Notes: a model not told the origin generated them from the letters alone. 51,296 nucleotides of DNA from an uncultured Clostridia bacterium (GCA_930990665.1 CAKNQN010000011.1:1-51296); one strand, 5' to 3'. Numbered from the stretch's first letter, positions 26,563-36,833 are shown. Numbers and translations: made by a program.

Positions 26563-27693
26563 ATGAAGAAAATTGCGCTAGCGGGAAGCACCGGTTCCAT
26601 CGGCCGTCAGGTCATCGAAGTGGCGGCGCGCTATCCCGAAAAATTCCGCATCGTCGCCATGGCGGCGAACTCTTCCGAAGGGGCGTTTTTGCGCCAGGTG
26701 GCCGCGGTGCGCCCGGAACTGGCGGTATTGCGGCAGGAAGGCGGCAAGCCGGAAGTGCCGTCGGGCACTCGGTTTGCGCGGGGGGAAGAGGCGTTTGAAG
26801 AGGTCTGCGCCTATGCGGGGGCAGACATCGTATTTATCGCCGTCACAGGTTTTGCGGGACTGAAAGCGGCGCTGTGCGCCATCGGGGCGGGAAAGGACAT
26901 CGCCCTTGCCAACAAGGAGTGTCTCGTGGCGGGCGGCGGCCTGGTGATGCGCGCGGCCGAGGAGAAGGGTGTGCGCATATTCCCCGTCGATTCGGAGCAT
27001 TCGGCGATCTGGCAGTGCCTGCATTTCGACCGTTCGGCGTCCTTTTCGCGCATCATCCTCACGGCAAGCGGTGGGGCGCTGCGCGACGTTCCGCTCGAAG
27101 AGCTTCCCTTCGTCACGGCCGAGAGGGCACTGGCGCACCCCAACTGGAAGATGGGACCCAAGATCACGATCGACTGCGCCACCATGCTCAATAAGGGGTT
27201 CGAGGTCATCGAGGCGATGCATCTGTACGGGGCTACGCCCGAAAAGATCGAGGTGCTCATCCACCGCGAGAGCGTCGTGCATTCCATGGTCGAATTTGCC
27301 GACGGCGCCCTGCTTGCGCAGCTGGGCGTCCCGTCGATGGAGCTTCCCATCCAGCTCGCGCTCACCTGGCCGGAGCGCATTCCGTGCGCGCCCGCTCTCG
27401 ATCTGTGCAAGGCGGGCCCGCTGCACTTCGAGGAAGTGGATCTTCGCCGCTATCCCTGTTTTTCTCTCGCGCTCGAATGTGCAAGAAAAGGGCAGACGTA
27501 TCCCTGTTTTCTGAATGCGGCGGGGGAAGTGGCGGTCGAAGCATTCCTGAAAGGGCAAATAAAATACACGCAAATTGCAGAAATTATAAGCGGCACGCTC
27601 GCCGCGCTCGAGCCCGGACCGGCAGAAAGCTATGCCGCGCTCGCGGCGGCGGACGGGCAGGCGCGCGCCTTTGCGCGGTCGCTTCTTCGCTGA
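26563..27693 (+). CDS. dxr: 1-deoxy-D-xylulose-5-phosphate reductoisomerase
   Basis: A 376-residue NADPH enzyme converting DXP to 2-C-methyl-D-erythritol 4-phosphate in the MEP isoprenoid pathway. N-terminal IALAGSTGSIGRQ is the NADPH-binding loop. DSEHSAIWQCL (metal and substrate binding), LTASGGALRD and HPNWKMGPKITIDCATMLNKGFEVIEA follow. Start ATG 26563 is set by AGGAGAAGAA. Product feeds uppS upstream. Confidence 0.98.
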   Translation: MKKIALAGSTGSIGRQVIEVAARYPEKFRIVAMAANSSEGAFLRQVAAVRPELAVLRQEGGKPEVPSGTRFARGEEAFEEVCAYAGADIVFIAVTGFAGLKAALCAIGAGKDIALANKECLVAGGGLVMRAAEEKGVRIFPVDSEHSAIWQCLHFDRSASFSRIILTASGGALRDVPLEELPFVTAERALAHPNWKMGPKITIDCATMLNKGFEVIEAMHLYGATPEKIEVLIHRESVVHSMVEFADGALLAQLGVPSMELPIQLALTWPERIPCAPALDLCKAGPLHFEEVDLRRYPCFSLALECARKGQTYPCFLNAAGEVAVEAFLKGQIKYTQIAEIISGTLAALEPGPAESYAALAAADGQARAFARSLLR

Positions 27694-27703
27694 ACGGAGG
27701 TCT

Positions 27704-28846
27704 ATGTTTTCCTGTCTGCTGTCCTTTACGGGCGTGATGCGCACGATCGGTTCGGTGCTTCTGGCGCTCGTCATCCTTCTGGCCATGGTCACCGTGCACG
27801 AGTTCGGGCACTACATCGCCGGAAAAATTTTCCGGTTCAAAGTCAACGAGTTCGCCATCGGTTTCGGCCCGGCGCTGTATAAGCACACCAAAAAGAACGG
27901 CGAGCTCTTTTCCGTGCGCGCCCTTCCGCTCGGCGGTTACTGTGCCTTTGAAGGGGAGGACGAAGAAAATCCTTCGCCCGACGCATTCAACAACAAAAAG
28001 CCGTGGCAGCGCATCATCGTGCTGGTGGCGGGCGCGCTGATGAACTATCTCTTTGCGCTCCTTCTGATCGTCGTTTCCTTTTTTTTATACGGGCAGCTGC
28101 TGCTCATGACCTACCGCGTCGACCCTGCCGACAAGACGTACGAGCTCGGCATCGAGGTGGGCGGCCTGCGCTTTCAGGACGAAGACGTGATACTTCGGTG
28201 CGAGGGAAAGAATATTTATCTCACATCCGACCTTCTCTCCGTCCTTTCCGGGAAAAACGAGGGAGACAAGGTCGCGTTCACCGTCTCGCGCAAGACGGAA
28301 ACGGGCAGAGAGGTGGAGGAGATCTCCGTCGTATTGCGCGCAGACGCGCATTTTGAAAATCTGACGGACACGGCGCCTCTGTGGCGGGCGCTGGGCATCG
28401 CCACGCAGGAAACGGAGGGAGGCGCCGTCTATCTCGTCGCGTCGGCGTCCTACCGGGGTTTCGGCTTTTTTGAAACGCTCGGCCGCTCTTTCGGCTATTC
28501 TTTCCGGATCGGCGGCACCATTTTCAAGGTACTCGGCCAGCTGTTCACGGGGGATCTGGGTCTGGAAGCCTTCGGCGGCCCGATCACGACGATCAAACTC
28601 ACGTCCGAGATCGCCTCGCGCAGCGCGCAGCAGTTTTTTGAGATCGCGGCGTTTATCGGGGTCAACCTTGCGGTGTTCAATCTCCTGCCCATTCCCGCCT
28701 TAGACGGCTCGAAAGTCATCTTCACGGTCATCGAATGGATCCGCGGCAAACCCATCAACCGCAAGGTGGAGGCGATCATCCACGCCGCCGGGTTTGTGCT
28801 CCTCATCGGCTTTGCCATCCTGGTAGACCTACTGCAGCTGTTCTGA
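27704..28846 (+). CDS. rseP: Site-2 intramembrane metalloprotease RseP/RasP
   Basis: A 380-residue membrane protease. HEFGH at residues 32-36 in the first membrane segment gives the zinc ligands. NLLPIPALDGSK near residue 330 supplies the third ligand. A PDZ-like region lies between them. In B. subtilis RasP cleaves anti-sigma factors and signal-peptide remnants. ATG 27704 follows ACGGAGGT with a short spacer; a second Met at about residue 12 is less likely. It follows dxr by 10 bases. Confidence 0.95.
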   Translation: MFSCLLSFTGVMRTIGSVLLALVILLAMVTVHEFGHYIAGKIFRFKVNEFAIGFGPALYKHTKKNGELFSVRALPLGGYCAFEGEDEENPSPDAFNNKKPWQRIIVLVAGALMNYLFALLLIVVSFFLYGQLLLMTYRVDPADKTYELGIEVGGLRFQDEDVILRCEGKNIYLTSDLLSVLSGKNEGDKVAFTVSRKTETGREVEEISVVLRADAHFENLTDTAPLWRALGIATQETEGGAVYLVASASYRGFGFFETLGRSFGYSFRIGGTIFKVLGQLFTGDLGLEAFGGPITTIKLTSEIASRSAQQFFEIAAFIGVNLAVFNLLPIPALDGSKVIFTVIEWIRGKPINRKVEAIIHAAGFVLLIGFAILVDLLQLF

Positions 28847-28854
28847 AAGATTTG

Positions 28855-28882
28855 TTGATAGATTGAGCGGGAATTTTATAGA
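28855..28882 (+). promoter_or_regulatory. Promoter of the methyltransferase gene
   Basis: TTGATA (28855-28860), 16 bp, TATAGA (28877-28882), 28 bases before the start codon. Confidence 0.55.
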
Positions 28883-28909
28883 TAAGGCTGAAAGGGAGAA
28901 GAGTACCCG

Positions 28910-29539
28910 ATGAAGGACAAAAGAAAAAAGAGACATTTTGTCGAGACAAGAGAGCATTATGATCTTCTTGTCAGAGAGGGGGATGATCCTGTCAAAGATC
29001 CACCCGCTTTGCGGGAATACATGGAACGGTGGGACGGGGAAGCATTTTTCGCTGCATTGCACCTTAATAATACAGAAGAGGTACTGGAAGTCGGGGTGGG
29101 AACGGGGCGACTTGCCGTACGCGTTGCGCCGGATTGCAAGCGGTTTACCGGTATTGACCTTTCGCCCGAAGCGATCGGGCGGGCAAAGAATAATCTGGCT
29201 CATCTGCAAAATGTTTCCCTGGTATGCGGGAATTTTTTGTCTTATGATTTTCATCATAAATATGACATGATTTACTCCTCGCTCACGTTTTTGCATATCC
29301 GCGAAAAAAAGAAAGCGATCGGCAAGGTCGCACAGCTACTGAAAGAAAACGGAAGATTTATTCTTTCTATCGACACAAGCCGGCAGAAATTTCTGGATTG
29401 CGGGGAAAGAAGCTTGCGGCTTTATCCGGATTCACCGCAGAAAACAGAAAAATATCTGCGTGTCGCCACCTTTTCTCTTATAGAAAAAATACAGACAGAA
29501 GCTGCCTGTATTTTTGTCGTAAAAAAAGCAAGCCGCTGA
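28910..29539 (+). CDS. Class I SAM-dependent methyltransferase
   Basis: A 209-residue protein with a Rossmann methyltransferase core: motif I VLEVGVGTG at residues 58-66, an acidic post-I FTGIDLSPEAI, and motif IV-like YDMIYSSLTFLHI. The N-terminus is highly basic. The substrate cannot be predicted. Its base composition is visibly AT-richer than the flanking genes, with codons such as AAT, ATA, TTA that neighbours avoid, which suggests recent acquisition. GGGAGAAG precedes the start. Confidence 0.85.
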   Translation: MKDKRKKRHFVETREHYDLLVREGDDPVKDPPALREYMERWDGEAFFAALHLNNTEEVLEVGVGTGRLAVRVAPDCKRFTGIDLSPEAIGRAKNNLAHLQNVSLVCGNFLSYDFHHKYDMIYSSLTFLHIREKKKAIGKVAQLLKENGRFILSIDTSRQKFLDCGERSLRLYPDSPQKTEKYLRVATFSLIEKIQTEAACIFVVKKASR

Positions 29540-29587
29540 AGAATTTTTTTTATCGGACTTCCTCTTGAAAAAACATTTATCTTTATG

Positions 29588-29630
29588 AAGACGCCGCCCC
29601 GAGATTTTCTCAGGGCGGCGTCTTTGTTTT
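29588..29630. terminator. Bidirectional terminator between converging genes
   Basis: A 12-bp stem, AAGACGCCGCCC with GGGCGGCGTCTT, with an inner GAGA/TCTC-like extension, and a T-rich tail on the plus strand; the converging QueD-like gene ends at 29638. Confidence 0.8.
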
Positions 29631-29637
29631 GAACTGG

Positions 29638-30204
29638 TTATCTCTTTTTATAGCCGCATTTCGGGCAGACGCCGTTTTCGTCCAGCGCGATGCCGCAGAG
29701 CGGGCAGCGGTCGATCTTGTTTTGCGTCACATATTCCTGCGACGCCGCATTCACGCCGCTGGTAAAGGTGAGCTTTGCGATGTTGAGTTTGTCTTTGAGC
29801 AGGTCGTAGACGATCTTGATCATGCCTTCCACCGTCATCGTTTCTTTGGTCACCACGAGGCGGCATTCGGGGTAGGCGGCGGCGAGCTCTGTCTTGAAGG
29901 CTTCTCCCTTCATCGTGTTCTGCGGCGCGCCGTCCCTGATCCCTTGCTTCTCATATACGGAAAGCACCGCGGGCAGCAGCGGGTCGTCCTCGCGCAAGAT
30001 GAGCGCGTGGTCGAAATTTTTCAGTACCTCCCACGCCGTCTTCTGAATTTCATTGCAGGGGAAAACCATGTTCACCCCTTCGTTCACCGTGTCCTCGACC
30101 TCAATGGTCAGTACGCCGGTGTGGCCGTGCAGATATTGCGCCTCGCCCTTGAACCCGTAAAAACGGTGCGCATACTGCAGATCCAGCTTTGTGATGCTGC
30201 GCAT
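29638..30204 (-). CDS. 6-pyruvoyl-tetrahydropterin synthase/QueD-like protein with zinc ribbon
   Basis: The start is ATG 30204 behind GGAGGTAAACACA, giving 188 residues. Residues 11-28 (YAHRFYGF...YLHGH) supply the three zinc His of the PTPS/QueD fold (H13, H26, H28). The catalytic Cys expected four residues before HGH is absent (Ala22), with Glu21 beside it. The family core continues to about residue 165. The last 20 residues form a Cys4 zinc ribbon (CPLCG...CPKCG) not found in ordinary QueD. A role in 7-deazaguanine or pterin chemistry is likely but the reaction is uncertain. Confidence 0.75.
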   Translation of the reverse strand: MRSITKLDLQYAHRFYGFKGEAQYLHGHTGVLTIEVEDTVNEGVNMVFPCNEIQKTAWEVLKNFDHALILREDDPLLPAVLSVYEKQGIRDGAPQNTMKGEAFKTELAAAYPECRLVVTKETMTVEGMIKIVYDLLKDKLNIAKLTFTSGVNAASQEYVTQNKIDRCPLCGIALDENGVCPKCGYKKR

Positions 30205-30328
30205 TGTGTTTACCTCCGGAATATATTTTTTACCGATCGCGTATTCCCCTGTCGGCTTGCACTCTCTCATTTGCCGAAGGTTTCCTGCGACCCGTAAATT
30301 TACGCTAAAATTATTAGTAAATTCTATT
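30205..30328 (-). promoter_or_regulatory. Long structured leader of the QueD-like gene
   Basis: About 125 transcribed bases precede the start codon. They contain a self-complementary CGTAAATTTACG and nested pairings (GTCGC with GCGAT; TTCGGC with GCCGA enclosing AAATGAGAGAGTGC), followed by a purine-rich A-run before the ribosome site. Pterin and preQ1 genes are often riboswitch-controlled, but I could not match this to preQ1-I, -II or THF consensus features. Confidence 0.4.
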
Positions 30329-30335
30329 TATCAAT

Positions 30336-30364
30336 AATATATATCAATAAAGGTGATTTGTCAA
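30336..30364 (-). promoter_or_regulatory. Promoter of the QueD-like gene
   Basis: On the minus strand TTGACA (30364-30359), 17 bp, TATATT (30341-30336). The perfect -35 and spacing support it. Confidence 0.85.
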
Positions 30365-30892
30365 GAGGTTTTAACAAAATTTTCCGGAAAAATTTTGCCG
30401 GGGGAGAAGGGAAAAAATCGGGAAGAAAAGCAGGAGAGGCGAATCCGGGCGCGAGGCGAGGAAAGGTCGGGCGGCGGGGGAGGAGCAAGGCGTAGGCGGA
30501 TTGGACTGCGCAGGAGCGAGCGGGAAACAAAAACAGCCTAAGCGTAGACAAGGCAGAAGAGACGGGCAGGCAAGGCATGCAAGTCGTGAGCAGGTCGGGC
30601 GGCAAATAAAAGTAAAAACTTGCCAAAAGAGGGCGGCGGCTGTGCAAAAAAAAGAGAGGAAAAGCCATCGGAAAGGGACGGAAAAGACGGTCAAAGTAGG
30701 GAGGAAAAAATCCCCCGACAAACCTGGAAGGTCGTCGAGGGAAGGCATAAGTCTTTTTCGGGCAAGCCGTCGGTGTAAGAAAGCAGAAAACGAATCCAAG
30801 GAAGAACTGCGAAATATGCTGTTAAAGAAAGGATGCAAAAATGCCTGCAAAGGGTGGGCAGAAAAATGGCATCAAACAAGGGCAGTAAAAAG
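30365..30892. other. Purine-biased non-coding gap of about 530 bases
   Basis: The plus strand is strongly purine-rich (runs such as GGGGGAGAAGGGAAAAAA). Open frames on either strand are low complexity and start without ribosome sites, so none is called. No repeat unit or mobile-element end was identified. Confidence 0.4.
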
Positions 30893-30920
30893 ATCCCCCG
30901 GCTCGTCTGAGCAGGGGGAT
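30893..30920 (-). terminator. Intrinsic terminator after the Nudix gene
   Basis: On the minus strand ATCCCCC...GGGGGAT with an inner GCTC/GAGC extension, followed by CTTTTTA; the stem begins at the stop codon. Confidence 0.8.
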
Positions 30921-31399
30921 TAGCGTTCTTTTGTGACGATGTGGACGATCGCCTGCGGATCCTCCCGAAGAAAATCTTTCAGAAAGGCGGGATAAGCCCT
31001 GTACCGATCGAGGTCGCAGACGGGGAGCCAGCACATCTCTTCCCGCACGCCCGCAGTGTAACTGCAGCTGTTCAGCCGGCGCGTTCCGCGCGGCTTCATA
31101 CGAAAATAAAAAGCGATCTCGTGACACTTGCACGGCCCGGAAGGGGAATTTCCGTTAAAAAAATTTTCGTGGATGACGGCGAGTCTGTCGATCTCATAGG
31201 CGACGCCTGTCTCTTCGAGCACTTCCCGCCTTACGGCGTCTTCCGCGCTTTCATGCAGCTGTACGGCGCCGCCGACCGAATAAAAGTAATCGACGGTGCT
31301 GTTTGTCGCAAAGAGGGCGAATCCGTCTTCGACGATGATCGCCGCGGCGCGGTAGCGGAATCGGCCGTCTTCCCTCGTAAAGGCGCAGTCTTTTTGCAT
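30920..31399 (-). CDS. Nudix hydrolase
   Basis: A 159-residue protein with a canonical Nudix box, GGAVQLHESAEDAVRREVLEE then TGV, at about residues 42-65; all metal-binding glutamates are kept. It hydrolyses a nucleoside-diphosphate-linked substrate that cannot be predicted. Short N-terminus (MQKDCAFTREDGRFRYR) is typical of small Clostridial ADP-ribose/NTP Nudix proteins. It is 9 bases downstream of the ABC-F gene and likely cotranscribed. Confidence 0.9.
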   Translation of the reverse strand: MQKDCAFTREDGRFRYRAAAIIVEDGFALFATNSTVDYFYSVGGAVQLHESAEDAVRREVLEETGVAYEIDRLAVIHENFFNGNSPSGPCKCHEIAFYFRMKPRGTRRLNSCSYTAGVREEMCWLPVCDLDRYRAYPAFLKDFLREDPQAIVHIVTKER

Positions 31400-31408
31400 A
31401 CGTCCCCC

Positions 31409-33295
<1,887 letters not shown>

Positions 33296-33325
33296 AGAAT
33301 GATCAATTTTCCGCAAAATAGCGGC

Positions 33326-33451
33326 ATGAAAAGAATTACTTTGCAGCAGATGGAAGAGCTGGAATGGCAGCTGCGCGCCGCGCCCCCTTCCAAAGTCGCA
33401 AAACTGGTCAGAAAATACGTCCGCCTGCGTCGGAAATTCGCCGAACAGTGA
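33326..33451 (+). CDS. Possible small protein of 41 residues
   Basis: A short frame, MKRITLQQMEELEWQLRAAP... ending VRLRRKFAEQ, divergent from the ABC-F gene. It is amphipathic with a basic second half and looks protein-like, but has no clear Shine-Dalgarno sequence. It could be a chance frame in the ABC-F promoter region. Confidence 0.25.
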   Translation: MKRITLQQMEELEWQLRAAPPSKVAKLVRKYVRLRRKFAEQ

Positions 33452-33590
33452 TGGCGCTTTATCGAGCGTCCGACAGCGGCTTGCCTTGTGGCAGTCGGCG
33501 CTTCGCCGTGCGTCGGACATCGCTTTGTCGTGTCGCTCTTGCTCCGAAAATATTTTGGGCAGAGACCTTACCTTGCCCGTAAATAAGGAG

Positions 33591-33621
33591 CCGACAGTGT
33601 GTGTTCGTGCTCTTGTCGGCG
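33591..33621 (-). terminator. Weak hairpin downstream of the radical SAM gene
   Basis: GCCGACA and TGTCGGC form a 7-bp stem with a 17-base loop 15 bases after the minus-strand gene. It lacks a good T-run. A second larger hairpin (GTCCGAC...GTCGGAC, about 33467-33517) lies further downstream. Confidence 0.35.
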
Positions 33622-33635
33622 GAAAAAGCGTCGGG

Positions 33636-34511
33636 TCAGAACAGATTGCGCGAAGAGGGTGAAAAATCGGGGATAAAATCCTTCTCGGCGGAAGAGAGTT
33701 CCTGCACAAAGAGATTTTCGATGCCTTCGGCGAGGGCGCAGTCGACGACCCGCCTGTATTCGCGCGGGGTGATCTTTCGCTGCAACTCGGGAAAGTTTGC
33801 GATCTCGCCGCAGGGGATGTACTGTCCCATGACGGAGAGGTAGGCGGGGGAGTGAAGGGCGGCGAACCATTTTACGATCTGCACGCTGTCGCCGCTGTTG
33901 AGGGGGAGGACGAGGTGCCGCACGATGCAGCCGGAGAGCATTTTCCCCTCCTGAAAGGTCGGTCGGCGCTGCGCCATGAATTCCACGGCGCGGGAGGCGA
34001 ACGCAAAATAATCGACGCGGCCCGTGTACCGTTCCGACACGCGCGGGGAAAAATATTTGAGATCGGGCAGCCAGATATCGATGTAGGGATCCAGCGCACG
34101 CAGCGCCCGCACGTCCTCGTAAGCGTGCGTGTTGTAGACGACGGGGATCTTCGGCCGATAGAGGGAAAAGGTCTGCAAAAGCTTAGGAAGGAAATGCGAT
34201 GCGGTCACGAGGTTGATGTTTTCCGCGCCCATCTCTTCCAGTTCGCGGAAGATGCCCGCAAGCCGCTGCGGGGAAACCTCCTCGCCGCTGCGCGAACGGG
34301 AGAGGTCGAAGTTCTGGCAGAAGACGCATTTCAGCGCGCAACCGGAAAAAAAGACGGTGCCCGACCCCTTCCGAAAGGAGATGCAGGGCTCTTCGTAGGG
34401 GTGAAGTCCGTATTTTACCATGCGCATTTCGTTTTTTTCGCCGCACCGTCCGGGTGCGGCGTCTCTTTCCGCCCCGCAGCGAACGGGGCAAAGATTGCAT
34501 TGAGCGCTCAT
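33636..34511 (-). CDS. Radical SAM protein, PflX-like (glycyl-radical activase homologue)
   Basis: A 291-residue protein with the radical-SAM cluster motif C58-x3-C62-x2-C65 (GCALKCVFCQN). An N-terminal cysteine group (CNLCPVRCG...GRCG) is also present and is typical of COG1313/PflX. The motif ENINLVTASHFLP and a C-terminal region with VLPLN and PEL follow. The partner glycyl-radical enzyme is not in the window, so the substrate is unknown. The start codon follows a -10 by only 6 bases and an in-frame TAA lies just upstream, so the mRNA may be leaderless. Confidence 0.88.
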   Translation of the reverse strand: MSAQCNLCPVRCGAERDAAPGRCGEKNEMRMVKYGLHPYEEPCISFRKGSGTVFFSGCALKCVFCQNFDLSRSRSGEEVSPQRLAGIFRELEEMGAENINLVTASHFLPKLLQTFSLYRPKIPVVYNTHAYEDVRALRALDPYIDIWLPDLKYFSPRVSERYTGRVDYFAFASRAVEFMAQRRPTFQEGKMLSGCIVRHLVLPLNSGDSVQIVKWFAALHSPAYLSVMGQYIPCGEIANFPELQRKITPREYRRVVDCALAEGIENLFVQELSSAEKDFIPDFSPSSRNLF

Positions 34512-34517
34512 GCCGAG

Positions 34518-34547
34518 ATTTTAACATATTTTTTCCGGCTTTGTAAA
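34518..34547 (-). promoter_or_regulatory. Promoter of the radical SAM gene
   Basis: On the minus strand TTTACA (34547-34542), 18 bp, TAAAAT (34523-34518), six bases before the ATG at 34511. Confidence 0.6.
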
Positions 34548-34563
34548 GCGATCGCGGAAAGCA

Positions 34564-34592
34564 TTGACTTTTTCGCGGGGAAAATATATAAT
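34564..34592 (+). promoter_or_regulatory. Promoter of metK
   Basis: TTGACT (34564-34569), 17 bp, TATAAT (34587-34592). The leader is short (about 50 bases), too short for a SAM riboswitch. Confidence 0.9.
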
Positions 34593-34647
34593 AAAGGCCG
34601 GAAAGAAGGCCGTCCGGTTGGGGGCGGTGCAAAAGGAAGGTATGCGT

Positions 34648-35811
34648 ATGAGGAAATTTTTTACCAGTGAAAGCGTGACGGAAGGACATCCCGACAAGGT
34701 CTGCGACCAGATCTCCGACGCCGTGCTCGACGCGGTGCTGGCGCAGGATGAAAATTCGCGCGCGGCCATCGAGTGCTGTGCGACCACGGGCATGGTGCTG
34801 GTGATGGGCGAGCTTTCGACCAACTGCTATGTAGACATTTCCAAGATCGTGCGCGATACCGTCAAGGAGATCGGCTACACGCACGGGCAGGGCTTTTCCT
34901 ACAACTCGCTCGCCGTGATCACGGCCATCCACGGGCAGAGCGCCGACATCGCGCAGGGCGTCGACGAATCGGTCGAGCACCGCAACGGCGGCGACGAATA
35001 CGATCTTCTCGGCGCGGGCGACCAGGGCATGATGTTCGGGTATGCCGTCAACGAGACGCCCGAGCTGATGCCGCTGACCGCCGTACTTTCGCACAAGCTT
35101 GCGATGCGCCTTGCCGAGGTGCGGAAAGGGGGGCTTCTGCCCTATCTGCGCCCGGACGGAAAGACGCAGGTGACCGTCGAATACGAAGGGAGAAAGCCGG
35201 TGCGCGTGGATACGGTGGTCGTCTCCGCCCAGCACGACGAACACGTATCGCAGGAACAGCTCGCCAAAGACATCCGCACGTTTGTCATCGACGAAGTCAT
35301 CGACAAGAAATACATCGACGAGAACACTCGCTTTTTCATCAATCCGACCGGTCGTTTTGAGATCGGCGGGCCGGAAGGGGACAGCGGTCTGACCGGCCGC
35401 AAGATCATCGTGGACACTTACGGCGGCCGGTGCGCGCACGGCGGCGGCTCTTTCTCGGGGAAAGACTGCACCAAAGTGGACCGCAGTGCGGCGTACATGG
35501 CGCGCTATGTCTGCAAAAACATTGTGGCGGCGGGCCTTGCGGACGAGTGCGAAGTGCAGTTTGCCTACGCCATCGGCGTGGCGAACCCCGTTTCGCTGTT
35601 TGTGAACACCTACGGCACGGGCAAAGTTTCCGAAGAGAAGATCGCGCGCGCGATCACCGAGAATTTCGATCTGCGCCCGGCGGCCATCATCGAAAAGCTG
35701 GGGCTGCGCCGTCCCATCTTCCGTCAGACGGCCTCCTACGGTCATTTCGGCCGCGACGCCTTCCCCTGGGAAGCGACGGATATGGCGGAAACACTCAAAA
35801 AATATCTTTGA
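34648..35811 (+). CDS. metK: S-adenosylmethionine synthetase
   Basis: A 387-residue enzyme making SAM from methionine and ATP. Landmarks in order: [62 protein letters not shown] and [22 protein letters not shown]. Of two close ATGs, 34648 is favoured since it lies 7 bases after GGAAGG, whereas 34642 is 1 base after it. It stands between the radical SAM gene, itself a SAM user, and comF. Confidence 0.98.
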   Translation: MRKFFTSESVTEGHPDKVCDQISDAVLDAVLAQDENSRAAIECCATTGMVLVMGELSTNCYVDISKIVRDTVKEIGYTHGQGFSYNSLAVITAIHGQSADIAQGVDESVEHRNGGDEYDLLGAGDQGMMFGYAVNETPELMPLTAVLSHKLAMRLAEVRKGGLLPYLRPDGKTQVTVEYEGRKPVRVDTVVVSAQHDEHVSQEQLAKDIRTFVIDEVIDKKYIDENTRFFINPTGRFEIGGPEGDSGLTGRKIIVDTYGGRCAHGGGSFSGKDCTKVDRSAAYMARYVCKNIVAAGLADECEVQFAYAIGVANPVSLFVNTYGTGKVSEEKIARAITENFDLRPAAIIEKLGLRRPIFRQTASYGHFGRDAFPWEATDMAETLKKYL

Positions 35812-35834
35812 CCCCCTGCGCAGGCAGGGCGGCA

Positions 35835-35868
35835 GGAGCGGAGCGCGGGCGCTCCGCTCCCTGTTTAT
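35835..35868 (+). terminator. Probable terminator after metK
   Basis: A 10-bp GC stem, GGAGCGGAGC with GCTCCGCTCC (35835-35844, 35851-35860), followed by CTGTTTAT. Its right arm merges into the 36-bp repeat. Confidence 0.5.
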
Positions 35869-35997
35869 GAACGGGCGGGGGTGCCGCTTCCGCTCCCTGT
35901 TTATGAACGGGCGGGGGTGCCGCTTCCGCTCCCTGTCTATGAACGGGCGGGGGTGCCGTCTCCGCTCCCTGTTTATAAACGGGCGAGGGTGCCGCCA
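35854..35997. repeat. Four tandem copies of a 36-bp repeat
   Basis: Copies at 35854-35889, 35890-35925, 35926-35961 and 35962-35997, starting CCGCTCCCTGTTTATGAACG. The first two are identical; the others differ at a few bases. A hairpin-like CCC.GTT...AACGGG lies inside each unit. It separates metK from comF. Confidence 0.9.
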
Positions 35998-36024
35998 TGG
36001 AAAAGCGGAAGATAAGGTGAGCGT

Positions 36025-36756
36025 ATGATCAAAGAGGCGATCAAGGGGCTTTTCGACATACTGTTCGGCCACCATACGTGCGCCGCTTGCGGGGCGGACG
36101 TGTTTACCGAAGAATATTTTTGCGAATATTGTCTGCGCACGCTTCCCTTCAACAGCGGCTACATCTGCGAAAAGTGCGGCCGCGCGATCGGGGAAGATTA
36201 TCCCGTGTGCGCGGAATGCAAGGCGGACATGCCGCCATGGGAATCGGCGCGCAGCGCCTTCCGCTACGAAGGCGAGATGGTGCGGCTGATCAGGAAGTTC
36301 AAGACGGGCGGGAAATACCTTGCCTCCGCGTTTGCGCGGAGCATGCTGCCCCTGCTCCTTTCCGAATTTCCGGACGCGGATATGCTCGTGCCCGTCCCGA
36401 TGACCGAGCGCGCCGAACGCGGGCGCGGCTACAACCAGTCGCGGCTTCTGGCCGAAAGTCTTTCGGCCCTGTCGGGGATCCCCGTCGAGGCGGACGCCGT
36501 CGTGAAGACGCGCGACACTTCCGCGCAGAAACAGCTTTCCCGCAGCGAGCGGGCGAAGAATCTGCGGGGAAGTTTTCATCTCTCGTCGCGCAAAGTCTGG
36601 CGCGGGAAGGCGGCGGTCATCGTGGACGACGTGATGACGACGGGCGCCACCGCGGGCGAACTTGCCCGCCTCCTGTACGGCGCGGGCGCCCGCAAAGTGT
36701 ACCTTCTCACGGCGGCGAGCGTGGCGCGAAAAGGGGAAAATCTTCCATCTGCGTGA
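36025..36756 (+). CDS. comF: ComF-family phosphoribosyltransferase-like protein
   Basis: A 243-residue protein. The N-terminal third has zinc-finger cysteine pairs (CAACG, CEYC, CEKCG, CAEC). The C-terminal domain is PRTase-like: LVPVPMTERAERGRGYNQSRLLA, KQLSRSERAKNLRGSF and the PRPP loop VIVDDVMTTGATAGE. In competent bacteria ComF works with ComFA in DNA uptake; many non-competent Clostridia keep it. Here no comFA is adjacent. GATAAGGTGAGCGT precedes the start. Confidence 0.9.
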   Translation: MIKEAIKGLFDILFGHHTCAACGADVFTEEYFCEYCLRTLPFNSGYICEKCGRAIGEDYPVCAECKADMPPWESARSAFRYEGEMVRLIRKFKTGGKYLASAFARSMLPLLLSEFPDADMLVPVPMTERAERGRGYNQSRLLAESLSALSGIPVEADAVVKTRDTSAQKQLSRSERAKNLRGSFHLSSRKVWRGKAAVIVDDVMTTGATAGELARLLYGAGARKVYLLTAASVARKGENLPSA

Positions 36757-36804
36757 AAATGCGGTTAAATTATCCCCATTTCGGCAAATTCCGATGAAAA
36801 TTCT

Positions 36805-36833
36805 TTTACATTTCGGCGAAAATATTGTAAAAT
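36805..36833 (+). promoter_or_regulatory. Promoter of secA
   Basis: TTTACA (36805-36810), 17 bp, TAAAAT (36828-36833), leaving a leader of about 65 bases. Confidence 0.85.

Noticed and set aside
30205-30328. preQ1-I riboswitch
   Set aside because: The compact P1-A-rich-tail pattern of preQ1-I is not present; left as an unclassified leader.
30501-30923. 140-codon plus-strand frame in the purine-rich gap
   Set aside because: Low-complexity Lys/Arg/Gly content caused by strand bias; no ribosome site and no family features.
34593-34647. SAM riboswitch upstream of metK
   Set aside because: Only about 50 leader bases follow the promoter, and no SAM-I motif is seen.
35795-35998. 67-codon minus-strand frame with 12-residue repeats (PPPVHKQGAEAA)
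   Set aside because: It is the translation of the 36-bp tandem repeat and overlaps the end of metK; no ribosome site.
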